Notes under the pieces: generated by a model
Seen by the model: the letters and a program-made list of their open reading frames with translations, nothing else
What the model was told of the DNA's origin: nothing
The model's database searches: none
Shown: positions 1-11,551 of the stretch, piece by piece
Position numbering within the stretch: position 1 is the stretch's first letter
Layout of the letters: every line of letters begins with the position of its first letter
Source: Helianthus annuus
Lineage: Eukaryota > Streptophyta > Magnoliopsida > Asterales > Asteraceae
Assembly: GCF_002127325.2 (NCBI RefSeq)
Contig: NC_035439.2
Coordinates: 143,741,845-143,805,844, forward strand
Direction of reading: 5' to 3'
Length of the DNA: 64,000 bases
Translations under genes and position numbers: made by a program

Positions 1-544
1 GTGTGTCAGACATGTCGGCCGGGGAGACGACGCCACGTCAGTCTGTCGCTTACGTAGACCTGACAGGTGACTGCCATTGGTTCCACTTGCACTGTGGTGT
101 CAGTCCCACTTGTTTGAGCGTATAGGATGCGGTGCGAGCCGCATCGCTGCCTGCGCTAACATCTGATGTTATCGCGTCTCTTGCTTGTGATCAAGAAATA
201 CGCGAGATGCGGTGCTGGCCGCATCGTCGCCTGTGGTGACTGTTGCTGTTATCCAGCTTCCTTGTATTGATAGAAGTGTTCACTGGATGCGGTGCGAGGC
301 CGCATCGCTGTGAATACTTCCGTTTTCATACATCAGATGTGATGCTATGTCGCATCACTCTACCGTTCTCATGTTCCAGGTAAGTCCTCCTTCATCACTA
401 GATAGATTGGATTCAACCCTTGTGTCGACGCGTTCTCGCATGGGCACAAGTAGGTTGTTGGCTGGTGGGGGTTTTGATAAGGGTAATGGTCACTCGCGGT
501 CGATGCTGACGCGAGATCTGGGACCATACCCCTTCACGGTTTAA
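1..544. repeat. Tandem stem-loop array, 80-bp period
   Basis: The stem GATGCGG ... CCGCATC occurs at 126-145, 206-225 and 286-306, so the units start exactly 80 bp apart, and a degenerate fourth copy lies at 336-356. Between these stems each full unit has a second stem: TCGCGT (172-177) pairs with ACGCGA (200-205), and at the same place in the next unit ATCCAG (251-256) pairs with CTGGAT (283-288). The array is cut by the left edge, so its full length is unknown. Local base composition is more GC-rich than the AT-rich DNA that follows. It may be part of an LTR or another transposon end; no protein is recognised in it. Confidence 0.6.
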
Positions 545-932
545 CGGGTTTTATAAAAGATATTTCTCATTTAAGCTTGTATCAACTTTGATTCTTACAC
601 ATTTGACTTACTTGAACTCTTACAACACTTTAAATTCCATAACTGTAAATCCATTTAAAACAATAGTTGAAAGATTATAAATTTTGTTCATTTATACTAA
701 TTTATACTAATAACAAATTTCTAATTAACCACTACGTATGAAATTTATGGTGTATTTAGTTAAACGAAACTCTAAAACCCCAAACTTAAAAGATTCTTAG
801 TTATTCCTATATTCCATTAATAAGTAGGTGGTAGGGCATTTTGTTAATCTTTATAAACAAGTTTTTTTTTTTGAAAGATAACTTTTATAAACACACCGGC
901 CAGGCTAAAAACAGCACAGAACCGGAAAAAAA
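545..932. other. AT-rich spacer
   Basis: No gene, TIR or other structure is recognisable in this AT-rich stretch between the stem-loop array and the LINE relic. Confidence 0.5.
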
Positions 933-1235
933 CTACAGCATATACAAGGGGCTATTACACCAGTCATCCCAAACTAAATCCGAAAACCTGGACCTATTTT
1001 TGAGCCAAAAGAAACTAAGAGACTTGACCTCCCCAAAGATCTCTTCCTTGCTAGCGTTAATACCCGAGAAAATCTTAGCGTTCCTAGCTTTCCAGACACA
1101 CCAACACGTCACAGTAACCAGCCCGACGATAATCTTTTTAACCTTCTTCTCGGCCGGGACATTGTCATACAGGTTCAGAATGTCACATATGTTGAAAGTG
1201 TTGTCTAGAAATAAATCTGGTAAGTTAATGCTAAC
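933..1235 (-). pseudogene. LINE reverse-transcriptase 3' end (5'-truncated)
   Basis: On the minus strand an open stretch ends at a stop at 933-935. It encodes the C-terminal zf-RVT-like tail of plant LINE ORF2, with recognisable pieces DILNLYDNVP, CWCVWKARNAKIF, FFWLKNRSRFSDL and WDDWCN. In intact plant LINEs this zinc-binding region follows the reverse transcriptase domain. The endonuclease and reverse transcriptase parts are absent, so this is a 5'-truncated dead copy, as is usual for target-primed retrotransposition. No clear poly-A tail or target duplication was identified. Confidence 0.7.
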
Positions 1236-1421
1236 CTTTCAAATATGTTGAAAGTGACCTTTTCTTGGGAAAATCGCTAGTGATGTATATATACTTGAGA
1301 TCAATTGATTAAAAGTTGGAACTAAATTGGAGCTCATTTAATAAATGACTCCGGGCCCGAGCTCATATAGCTTTAATAGGCTTGCGAGCTAAATGACTTG
1401 TAAGGATACTTATAAAGATTA

Positions 1422-2332
1422 CTAGGTTAGAACCCCGTGTATTACACGGGCTGAATAAATATAATTTTATATACTAAGTAATAAAAAAGTTAACATCTTT
1501 AAAAACTCGTACATTGTAAGATTGAATAAACACGTGTATTACATGGCTTAAATACAAATAATGTAACCAATTAACACACACAATTATCAATATGTTTTTG
1601 GAAAAAAAATGAACTTTGATATAATATTTTACTTTGTTTTTTTATTTATTATTAAGTTAGATGCTTGTGTATTACATAAACTTTATTTATTTATTTATTT
1701 ATTAATAGATTAGAAATTTGTGTGTTATATGTGGTTGAATCGATTTAATATTAAATAGTTATTAATAAGCAGAAAATAAAAGAAAGAATTAAGAAAAGAA
1801 ATATTAAATATATAAGAAATAAGCAAAAAAAAAGAAATAAAATAATTATATGGCAATAATCATTGAAATTAGTATTAATAAATAACCCGTTATATTAATC
1901 AATATAAACAATCTAAAAGAACACACAAAAATATATAGGAATAATATATGTCATGTAAATATGAGAGGAATTAAAAAAAAGCCGGTGGGGAATAATGAAA
2001 ATCGAATGTATTAATATTTTATTTATATAATTTAAAGATAATTTTATGTGGAGTGAATAGATTATTTTTATATATCTTTGAATTTTAGTCTTATCATTTA
2101 TTAATATCTATATATATATAATGAGTATTTTTAATTATAAAAAAATAAGTATTTATAATTAAGTAGGAGATAATTAAAGAAGGGATAATGAATATCTTTA
2201 ATTATATAAAAATATGTATTTATAATTAAGTAGAGATAATTAAGGAGAAGAAAGAGGCGGGAAAACAATAAAATAGATAGCTTCAATGAATGCCACGTGT
2301 TCCCCATCGATTTACTTTATTATATGTATAGA
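1422..2332 (-). mobile_element. Non-autonomous Helitron
   Basis: Read on the minus strand the element starts with TC (TCTATACATATAATAAAG, from 2332) after an A. It ends with a short hairpin (CCCGTGTAATACACGGG) a few bases before CTAG at 1425-1422, and the next base is T. This is the canonical Helitron arrangement: 5' TC, a 3' hairpin followed by CTRR, insertion between A and T, and no target duplication. The 911-bp interior is AT-rich with no RepHel coding sequence, so it is non-autonomous. Confidence 0.75.
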
Positions 2333-3469
2333 TTATTAATATAATCAACATGTAATTATATAAAAAATATTATATAAAAATATGCTGAAAATTATTAAAT
2401 AACCTATAAATCAATTAGTTAAATAATACATAAATAATAAACGAGTTTGAACTTGAAAAGCTCTATTACATAAAGTTTTTATAGAAAAAAAAAGAGAAAT
2501 CCACAAGGACTAATTAAATAAGTTTCAATCAAACAACAATTTATAAACTTACTTGATTAAGTCACAAACAAACAGCACTTAAGTCTACCGTATTTGTTAT
2601 CCAAATGTCCAAACATACTATGGGAACCTCGAGTTTTAAAATATATTTATATAATATAAATAGATGTAGATGTTTAAAATAAAATAAAACAAAATCATAC
2701 TACAAGACTTTTCAATGATAAAATCATCTTGTTTTTTTTTTCCATATATACATGAACATTAGACTTTTTCGTCACAAAAAGTTTCAAACCTTTTATTCTC
2801 TCATCTGGAATTTACGTGGCAACCAAAAATGGACCACCGAACCCACAGGCTGGCTGGCTGCCGTCTGCCGGTCACCACACGTTTTAAACAAGAAATAAAA
2901 GACAACCACCATCACCAATATTCTACCTACTGATATTATGGGTCACCTTTACGACACCACATGTGTTGCTAAATATCTTTTTAAATTTTAATACCTTTCA
3001 CTAATTCACTTAGTTCTAATTATAAATAATAAAAAAAAAAACTAATTCAAAGCTGGTCCAAGAATGTACCTAAAAAGAAAAAAAAATCAACTTAGAAAAA
3101 GGGCGTAACTTGCGCTAAGTTTGGAATTAAGGAGTCATAAGTAACGGACAGAAACGTCATGAGCTAGATCATGTTAGACTCATATTGGTCCACTGGTCTA
3201 AGCGATGACGCCCCCCAAAATTTCTAGTTCGACCCCTGATTGTCCGGTCCGATTTCCAAAACAGTGATTATTTCCTTTTCATAGAAGACCGCTGATGATA
3301 GCTGTTGATTTCATTTAAGACGTAAAAATAGAATCCTTTTCATTTGATTTCTTCAACCATTGATAAGAACTCAAAAGTCAAGTTTCATTCAAGTAATTTT
3401 TTTTTTTTTTTTTTTTTTGCAAATTGTAATGTTGAAAATAAATATAAGTTACTAATATATAAGACGAAT
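2333..3469. other. AT-rich intergenic DNA
   Basis: No coding region is recognised. There are homopolymer runs (for example the T run near 3400-3418) and short retroelement-like debris near 3180-3250, but no terminal repeats could be paired. Confidence 0.5.
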
Positions 3470-3733
3470 TTACATTGAGATAGTTGGTAAACGGGCAACA
3501 AGCTGCGCCGCTATCCCTTTTTGAATAGCAAAACTAAGTCTTTTAAAAACTACGTCCATAGATCCCAGGGTCATAACATTACTATGCATGACCCTTCGAA
3601 CTCGACTAAGTAGGTCCACCTTTAGCGCTAGAAAACCAAAAGTATCAAAAGCAAATGGGATAAACACATGCTGGTTGTCAAGACACGCTTGTGAAATACA
3701 CAAAACTTGTGAAACAGAACTTTCCAAAATCAA
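3470..3733 (-). pseudogene. Retroelement-associated ORF fragment
   Basis: An 87-codon minus-strand reading frame contains the phrases HVFIPFAFDTFGFLA, RVMHSNVMT and FAIQKGIAAQLVARLP. Similar phrases recur in plant genomes in annotated retroelement-derived or hypothetical proteins; that statement is from memory and was not searched. It lies about 140 bp past the stop of the receptor kinase gene on the same strand, without splice continuity to it. It is most likely a fragment of a repeated element rather than a gene. Confidence 0.35.
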
Positions 3734-3870
3734 ACAACTCTCATCTTCTTCTTCTATCTATGTACAACATCTACCATATATAACTATATATATGTATATA
3801 TAAGGTATATATATTCTCATTCGAATTAGTTTACAAGACAGAAAAGACGACGAGCAAACGCTTACGCCGA

Positions 3871-6800
3871 TTATGTTGCTTCGGTTGATAATATCTCAAG
3901 TTCTGCCCACCAAAGTGGTGATATTTTAGGTGTAGCTCCATCTTGTGCTATTCTTGTTATCTCTTTTAATCTAGAACACACCTCTCTCATTTTGGGACGT
4001 CTTATCGGGTCAGAACTAACACACGATCTTATCAAACTGCCGATCGCTTCCAGTTGATCTGCGTCGAAAGAATCTAAACTCGGGTCCACTAACTCGATCA
4101 TGGGCTTTTCGCTTTTTAAATAGTCTATTACCCAATCATCCACTGCATCACCTCCAGCGTAAGGGATTTGACCCGTTATTATCTCGAATAATATAACACC
4201 GAAACTGTAAACATTGTTTTCAGGGGTGGGCTGCTCTGTGGTTGTGGTGTAGGAGTCATTGCATAGGCCGAAATCTGATATTTTGGCTGCGTAGTCTTCG
4301 GTTAAGTTAACCGATGGTGAGTTTAGGTTCTTGTGGGATATCGGTGGGGTTAGGTTGTGCATGTGATCAAGACAGTACACCATTCCCATTGCGATCCGCA
4401 TTCTCATTCCCCAGTCTAAATGCTCTGATTCTTGTACTGCAAAGTTCAAAATTTATGCGTAAGTTTTATAAAAAAAAAAAAGTTTACGAATTAAAGCGGA
4501 CAATTAAAATCATAAATACTCATATTTGAGGCTTGATTCAAGTTTTATATATAAAGTTTAGGGTAAATTTCATTTTACGTCCTTTCAGTTTAAGCAAATT
4601 TCAGGCGTTGTCATTTAACCAACGAAATTACAGCGGCTGTCATTTATGTTCCGTGTTCTTTACAGCAAATGTCCTTTATGTTTTAATTTTTTTTACAGCG
4701 GATGTCCTTTATTATTGTAATCTTTTGAGTAAATTACAAAAGTCGTCCTTTATGTATGTCACTTATTGCAAATTGTGTCCTTTGTCTTCAATAATTACAG
4801 AAAACGTACTCGATGTTTGCAAACCCTTGCAAGTTATGTCCTTTAGTCCTAACTTAGTTAATTTTTTGTGGTTAAATCTGACCAAATGGACCCCACATGA
4901 GGGTATTTTGGTCATTTTACTCTCATGTGGGGTCGATTTGGTCAGATTTAACCGCAAAAATACCCTCATGTGGGGTCCATTTGGTCAGATTTAACCACAG
5001 AAACTAAGTGAGTTAGGGGCTAAAGGACATAACTTGTAAGGGTTTGCAAACATCGAGTATGTTTTCTGTAATTATTGAAGACAAAGGACATAGTTTGCAA
5101 TAAGTGACATACATAAAGGACGAATTTTGTAATTTACTCTTTTTTAGGGAGAAATGACACCGTCTGTAAAGAAATTAGAACATAAAGGACATCTGCTGCA
5201 TTTTCGTTAGTTAAAGAACAATGCCTGAAAATTTTCTGAAATTTATAGGACGTAAAATGCAATTTACCCTAAAGTCTATAAGAAAGAAGATACTCACCAT
5301 GTAAATGTTCATAGAGTGTTCCATTAGGAGCGTATTCAAACGCAATCATTCTAGTAAACGGCTCATCTTCCTCGCAGAATCCAAGAAGGTTGACGAAATT
5401 CTTATGGTTCACCTTTGATAACATGTCAATCTGAGATTATATCAAAACAAAAAGAATTAAGCAAACGCGAAACACATGAGCCAGATAAGGAACCAAAATT
5501 TGTTCCAAAAAGAGTTAATTACTGTTTTCGTCCCTGTGGTTTGTCAAAAATCACTATTTCAGTCCATTAGTTAAAAAATTACGATTTCAGTTCCTGTGGT
5601 TTCACTTTCGTAACCATTTCAGTCCCTATGGTTTCACTTTCGTAACCATTTCAATCCATTATTCTGTTAAGTACAGGGACTGAAATGGTTACGAAAGTGA
5701 AACCACATGGACTAAAATCGTAATTTTTAAACTAATGGACTGAAATAGTGATTTTTGACAAACCACAGGGACGAAAACAGTAATTAACTCTTCCAAAAAA
5801 GTAAAACAAAACATACATACCCTCTTTCTAAACTGGCTCTCAAGTTGCTTTGACCAATCTTTAGCTGAAGGTGTAGCCACAGAAGCAACCGCTATTTCAA
5901 CCCCGCTTGATAATGTCCCTTTATATACAGTCCCGAACGTTGTTGAACCGATTACATTGCTGAAGTCTTCACACGCTGCCTCTAGTTCCGATCTCTTTAG
6001 CTTTGGAACCCCTGAAATTATGTTAATGTTCCGATAAGTTTAGTCTGTATACAACTAATTATACGTCCGTTTAATCTGATTAGCTAACATAAACGTCGTT
6101 AAGAAATGTTTACCCGTGACAAATGCTTTTTGTAATTGTCCACTTAGTCCTGTGGCCCAAGGTCTAACGGTCGCCACTTTGTTGCACCGCCATAGTACTA
6201 ATGCTGCAAGGGCAACCAAAGCGAAAACGCCGATAACAACACCTATTATTAAAGGAATATGGTTATTTGAGCTTCCACTACTTGTAGCGGATGGTGGTGG
6301 AGGAAGGGAAGGTGTTGATGTAGTGGTTCCGGGAGGAGTGGGAGCCGACGGTTGATTTGGGATGGCTGACGGTGCAGGTGAAGGGGACGGTGTTGGTGAT
6401 GGTGATGGTGACGGTGTTGGTGTTGGTGACGGTGATGGTGATGGTGTCAACTGAGATGGTACAGGAACGTTTATATTTTCTCCTGGGAATAGTTGTAGTA
6501 GTTTCCGGTGGGACTTGATTCCGGTTTGAGCAATGTTCCTGAAAAGCACTAGAGCAGCTATTGTCAAAATATTCAAGAAAAAAAAAAAAAGAAAAGAATC
6601 GAAAGTGTTCAATGGGTAGGGATCCTGTACATTAATCCAGAAGTGTGAAAAGTGTATTATAACACTATATATAACACCATATAAACACCGTATAACAATA
6701 TGAAACACCATATAACACTATGTAACACTATATGACACTATATAACAATATATGACGCTATATAACAATATATAACACTATACATCTATCATAGACATGC

Positions 6801-7856
6801 TATCAGAAAAACTATAGTGTTATATTTGTTAAATAGTGTTATATGGTGTTATGTGGTGTTACATATTGTTATATGGTGTTTATATGGTGTTATATAGTGT
6901 TATATATAGTGTTATAATACACTTCTCACACTTCTGGATTAATGTACAGGATCCTCAATCAGTGTTCAATATCGCTTATTGAAAATATGATGCATACGCG
7001 AAGGATTAAAATCTACAAGTGTAACATCCCTAACAAAAGTACGAGGACATACCGCAGTCTTTGTTGGGCTTTAGGTAACAAGGTAAGTTGTTGAACTTCA
7101 GGAGAAATGCCATCAAGATTCTTCTTCTTCTTGTTGTTGTTGTCTAGTAATCTACATTTGTTTGAAAAAGAGATCGATACGCCTTAGATGATTGTAAATT
7201 ATTGAAATCGTAAATAACAAGATGAACTTTGTTTATACTTACATAATCTTAGGGGGTTGACTATCTTCAAGGTCAAATGAAAGTTTATCATGATCATCAA
7301 AATTATTATACCTCAGATCCAACAACTTCAACTTCTTCAATTTTCTAATCTTGTTAGGGATCATACCGTAGAACGAATTGTTCCGCAGAATTCTGCATAG
7401 ATTAAACTTTCATAAGCTTGAAACATAGAAACAAACTAGATATATCATATATCATATATGCAAAAATGAATGAATAAATATGTTGTTCATAGTCATACAT
7501 AGACTTTATGTGAGCAAGATTTCCAAGCTCCGACGCAAGCGTTCCTCCAAGCCGCATATTTATTAAATTCCTGTGAATATAACATAAAGTTCGAATAACC
7601 ATCGGTAACCTTTAGCTATTAAAAACAAGCTAGATCTTAGATGAAAGACTTACAAAGCTACAACGTGCCCGTTGGAGCATTCGACACCAAACCAAGAACA
7701 ATGATTAGGCACTCCAAAATCATCCTTCCAATTCGACAAAGCCCCAAACGGATCATTCGCAACTCTATCTCTAAACCTTAACAAAGAAAAACCTACAATC
7801 ATCAAACACACAATACACATCAATCATGTTATGTTCAAACCTTAAAATCATCAACA

Positions 7857-7895
<39 letters not shown>

Positions 7896-8146
7896 CACAC
7901 ACACACACACACACAATACACATCAATCATGTTATGTTAAAACCTTAAAATCATCTAACAATAAATAAATAAATAAATAAATAAAACAAAGTATAATAAT
8001 AATCAAGAAAACACAAAACATCAAAGCATAATATTCATACCTTCATCATTAACAGATAATCCAACACTCAAATCCAGACACAATAAGCAAACAATCAACG
8101 TCAAGATCATCAACCTATGCGTCTTTAATCTAACAAACTTCATCAT
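3871..8146 (-). CDS. MRH1-like: LRR receptor-like pseudokinase, MRH1/MDIS2 type
   Basis: Nine minus-strand exons join in one frame of 626 codons: 8146-8041, 7792-7654, 7570-7499, 7392-7243, 7151-7053, 6538-6114, 6011-5821, 5430-5298 and 4436-3871. All boundaries are GT/AG. The order is: signal peptide (about residues 1-30), LRR N-terminal cap ending in CSWFGVEC, a few LRRs, a Pro/Ser/Thr-rich linker (about 220-275), one membrane span (about 283-306), then a kinase-like domain from about 348. The C-terminus PLWWAELEILSTEAT matches the Arabidopsis MRH1/MALE DISCOVERER family. The ATP-binding lysine position is lost (EIAVAS) and HRD is replaced by HKN (473-475), while DFG is kept (493-495), so it is probably a pseudokinase. 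Relatives act at the plasma membrane in root-hair growth and pollen-tube signalling. Introns 5, 7 and 8 hold palindromic insertions. ATG codons are adjacent at 8146 and 8143; the first is used here. Confidence 0.92.
4561..5269. mobile_element. Mutator-type palindromic MITE in receptor-kinase intron 8
   Basis: The ends read GGGTAAATTTCATTTTACG and its inverse. Long inverted arms (GTCCTTT-type words) meet in the middle. The flanks TAAAGTTTA (4552-4560) and TAAAGTCTA (5270-5278) form a 9-bp target duplication with one mismatch. The element is wholly inside the intron between the last two exons. Confidence 0.8.
5512..5790. mobile_element. Mutator-type palindromic MITE, GAGTTAATTACTG family
   Basis: The inverted ends GAGTTAATTACTGTTTTCG flank a near-perfect palindrome. 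The 9-bp duplication TTCCAAAAA is exact on both sides (5503-5511 and 5791-5799). It sits in intron 7 of the receptor kinase gene. Confidence 0.88.
6614..6960. mobile_element. Palindromic element with GGATCCTGT ends
   Basis: Inverted GGATCCTGTACATTAATCC ends (6620 onward and up to 6954) bound a palindrome built of repeated ATAACACTATATA and ATAACACCATATA words. It lies in receptor-kinase intron 5. A related copy is at 33513-33878. The target duplication is unclear: AGTGTTCAAT occurs on both sides but not directly at the termini. Confidence 0.6.
7858..7893 (+). repeat. Poly-A tract and short microsatellites in intron 1
   Basis: A run of about 36 A residues is followed by a CA repeat and, near 7960-7985, by an AAAT repeat, all within intron 1 of the receptor kinase gene. 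Imperfect copies of the phrase AATACACATCAATCATGTTA flank the A run, so this could be the tail and duplication of an old retroposition. Confidence 0.6.
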
Positions 8147-8939
8147 GTATATACAAACACGAAGGCGAAACCCTTCGATTCAACTCAACTCAACTCGAGA
8201 ACACACCTGCACAACTGAGTCGACTCAGTACAACTCGGAACCTCAATAACACAAATCAGAGAAACCAAAACCAAAACTCGAAACTCGAAACTCACACAAT
8301 TGCGTAAAGATAAAGTTGTTTAAGAAAAAAAAAGGAATCAAATGGAATTACAGTTGTTCGTGAACTAATATGGACCGAATCAGCGTACATAATTAAAAAA
8401 AAGTTGATAAAAGTCTGAAAACGCGTTTTTATAACAAAATTGACTTCAAAAACAAGCTAGATAAAACACAGGAACATGTAGCGTACCGATTAACGTGATG
8501 ATGAATACAAAAAAAAGAAAAAAAAAAGCTCCGGTGGATATTGTAAATGGATTATTGTTATTATCAATCTTGTGAAATTAGAGATGAATTAGAAATGAAT
8601 ATGTGGTGATTGACTAGAGTAGAATAGAAGTTAACGACGGAGTCATGGGTGGGGCCAAGGGGTAATGGATTCAATGTAGATGTCGTAATCAAGGAGGAGT
8701 ATTTTGATAAGTGAAGTGTGTTTGTGTTTTGGCGGGTGGGGATTGGAAGTTGCCAAGAAGGTGAGATATAATGATATTGTGGGTAAGAATATTTGAATGT
8801 TTCTTTTTCAGAGTGCTAGTTATTACACTTATTTTGAATTTTTGGTTTTTTTTTTCTTTTTTTTTTTTTCAAATTAAGGATGATAATGTTTACTATTTTA
8901 TTTTTTAATGTTGTTTTCGAAAAACTCGTTTATGTCTTA
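8147..8939. other. Upstream region of the receptor kinase gene
   Basis: This is the 5' flank of the minus-strand gene. It is AT-rich with short homopolymers. I could not identify a convincing TATA box or other named site, and no coding sequence is visible. Confidence 0.4.
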
Positions 8940-9349
8940 GAGGGTGTTTGGGGTTGAGTTTTAAAGGAGATTTTTAGATTATTGAGTTTTGAAATCGTAA
9001 ATAATCAGTTTTGAGTGTTTGGGTAAAAAAATTAAAAAATTGATTATATTTGCGTTTAGAAAGTTACAAAACGCAGTTTTCCAAAAGCAACTTCCCACCT
9101 ACTGAAACAAAACGCAGTTTTCCAAAAATTGATTATTTGCATTTAGAAAAGAATTTTCACTTGTTTATTTTTTTAAATATATATATTTGCCAAACACTCA
9201 AATAGTTGATTATCTGATTATTGTGATATCAAACAACATAATCAAATCCAAACACTATCTTTCAACATCACATTTTGTTACAGTTATTTATCTGATTCTA
9301 ATTATTAAAAACGCATAATCTATTTTCAAAATTCAACCCAAACACCCCC
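8940..9349. mobile_element. PIF/Harbinger (Tourist-like) MITE
   Basis: Inverted ends GAGGGTGTTTGGGGTTGA and, on the right, GGGGGTGTTTGGGTTGA enclose 410 bp with internal inverted words (AACGCAGTTTTCCAAAA). The trinucleotide TTA is duplicated at 8937-8939 and 9350-9352, as expected for the PIF/Harbinger superfamily. Confidence 0.75.
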
Positions 9350-9448
9350 TTAGTCTTTGTACTGATAAGATTTAGGAATGTATTCTTTTTGGTACCACTA
9401 AAATTAAAATGTTAACTATGAAAACAATATAATACACTTGTATATAGT

Positions 9449-9677
9449 TAGGGATGAGCTTGGTATTGGTATCGAAATTCGTCAAATATGGGTATCGATA
9501 TCGTAAATGTTTGATACGGTACTGAAAACGTTTGTTATGGTACGACACTGGTTTTTGAAGGTACCGTATGGAACCGAAAGTACCAGTATCAAAAAGGCCA
9601 AAAAGTGGGTACTGGTTCAATACTGAAAAAAGTTAGGCACGAAAAGTTCGGTACCAGATACCAAATGCACATCCCTA
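9449..9677. mobile_element. hAT-type MITE with GGTATCGATACC/GGTACC words
   Basis: The ends TAGGGATGAGC and TAGGGATGTGC are inverted. The flanks TATATAGT (9441-9448) and TAAATAGT (9678-9685) form an 8-bp duplication with one mismatch. The interior is built of GGTATCG, GGTACCG and similar words in both orientations. Confidence 0.7.
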
Positions 9678-9929
9678 TAAATAGTAGATAAAGTATAGCT
9701 AGAGGTAATGAGAGAGAGCAATATAGACGGCGATATAGTTGTTTGGTGTAATACATTTAAAGTAATAGGTACAAATATATTATGTGATTCTTGCGGTTAT
9801 CTAACATATTATTTGTGAGATAAACGTTTCTTATAAAAAATTTTCTTTAGGTTGTAAAGTTTTTTCCATAGTGCTTAACAAAGTTAATTTGTTAAAAGAA
9901 AAATAATCAATATAACAATAAAAGTTAAA

Positions 9930-11211
9930 GAGTAAATTTCAAAGTTCGTCCTTTATGTATGTCTAATATATCAAAGTATGTCCTTTATCTTTAATAACCT
10001 CAGAAAACATCCTTAATGTTTGAAAAACCAATCAGGTTATGTCCTTTACCCTAAACCTTGTTTGTTTTCCCAGTTAAATAAGGTCATGTGAGAAGCACAT
10101 GAGGGTATATTGGTCTTTACCTTAATACTAGAAAAATAAAATTATAAAAAATTCAAATCTTCTTTCTTTTAACTATAAGCTTCATAATCTGCACATTATA
10201 TCTTCAAAATTCAAACAAAACCCAGATCTTCAAAACACAAAGAAAAAAATATTCAAAACTTCAAAACCCAGATATTCAAAACTTCAAAACCCGGATATTC
10301 AAAACTTCAAAACCCAGATTATCATCAACATTATCATCAATAACCCATGAACAAAAAAACCCCCAATTTCTTACAACTCATCAAAATTAGGGCAACAAAG
10401 TGGTTTATTGAGATCTAACAATCCTACCACCACCACAACCTACCTGCCGCCACCACCGCCACCACGACCCACCTGTCGCCGCCATCACCGCCACCACGAC
10501 CCACCTGTCGCCGCCATCACCACCGCCACCACGACCCACCCGTGTTGACTGTTTGACTGATGTTGACCCGACACCGAATCTGAACCGAAAATGAAACTGA
10601 GTCGGTTGGCTACTTTGACTGGACCCGAACCCAAACTGAAACTGGGTTGTAATGAATCTGAAAATAAATCCAAACAGAATCCGATTTTGAAGTGAAACTG
10701 GAACTTAACCGAAAAATACTCAAAACCCTTACCGGAATAGAGACGACCATGTTAACCCGGTGTCGACTGAACCCACGACTGCTGTGACTCGAGAGGGTCG
10801 CTGGAACCACCGCCGCCGTAGACGACGGCACCGGCTCCGCCGGTTCTCTCTCTCTTTCCTGCCTCCTCTTCTGCTCTCTCTCTCTCTCTCTCACTCTCTC
10901 TTGAATATGCCAGGTTGTGGTGGTGGTAGGATTGTTAGATAGAGAGAAGAAGGGGGTATGTTGATGTGCAGGTGATTGAAAGATAAGAAGATGATGGTGG
11001 AGTTTAGGGTTTTTATTAAGGTAAAGACCAATATACCCTCATGTGCTTCTCACATGACCTGATTTAACTGGGAAAACAAACAAGGTTTAGGGTAAATGAC
11101 ATAACCTGATTAGTTTTTCAAACATTAAGGATGTTTTCTGAGGTTATTAAAGATAAAGGACATACTTTGATATATTAGACATACATAAAGGACGAACTTT
11201 GAAATTTACTC
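9930..11211. mobile_element. Large Mutator-type TIR element with GC-rich cargo
   Basis: Long inverted ends begin GAGTAAATTTCAAAGTTCG and continue for about 200 bp on each side. The 9-bp duplication AAAGTTAAA is exact (9921-9929 and 11212-11220). The centre carries four AAAACTTCAAAACCC-type repeats (10255-10320), a tandem repeat of a CACGACCCACCTGTCGCC unit (10440-10540) and a CT-rich stretch (10850-10900). The internal part resembles a captured 5' gene region, but no known protein is recognisable. Confidence 0.75.
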
Positions 11212-11220
11212 AAAGTTAAA

Positions 11221-11548
11221 TGCTTAAATATCTAAAAGATTAATGAATTGAGAATGTATCAAGGAAAGCCAATACTACTTTAGAATATAAAGTAAAAATA
11301 TTAAAAGTTTAATACAATTTGATGAAAAACTAAGGCCAATAGAAATCTAATAGAACTTTAAGAGTAAGCATTATTAACGTTGGATTGGATTGTAGTATAA
11401 TCCATTAATCACTATAAAGTTAATTCCGAAAATAAAACGAGTCTTTGGGAATAAAGTTAGAACTCTTAAGACAAAAATCATACTTCACAATATTTGAGGG
11501 ACGGAAGTTGTAATTCACTCAAAAAGTTTTTATAATGTTGTGTGGTGT
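11221..11548. other. Locally duplicated DNA, copy 1
   Basis: The segment ending near 11548 (containing CAAAAAGTTTTTATAATG) is repeated at about 13515-13553. Together with DNA right of 12450 it forms one copy of a local duplication whose other copy (13515-13640) lacks the intervening transposon. Confidence 0.6.
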
Positions 11549-11551
11549 ATA

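Noticed and set aside
126..356. Regularly spaced repeats that could suggest a CRISPR array
   Set aside because: The setting is a plant genome, the repeats are stem-loops with structured non-random spacers, only three or four units are seen, and there are no cas genes.
1..544. Ribosomal RNA or spacer repeat
   Set aside because: The GC-rich stem-loops do not match conserved rRNA segments I can recognise.
841..1251. Plus-strand 136-codon reading frame
   Set aside because: It is antisense to the recognisable LINE C-terminal coding on the minus strand.
6055..6711. Start of the receptor-kinase linker exon as an independent gene
   Set aside because: The part above 6538 is intron and a palindromic element. 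The splice acceptor at 6540-6539 joins the exon in frame to the LRR exons.
10610..10942. Overlapping reading frames with Arg/Glu and Arg/Ser-rich products
   Set aside because: They are translations of CT/GA-rich low-complexity cargo in a MULE-type element, on both strands, with no known domain.
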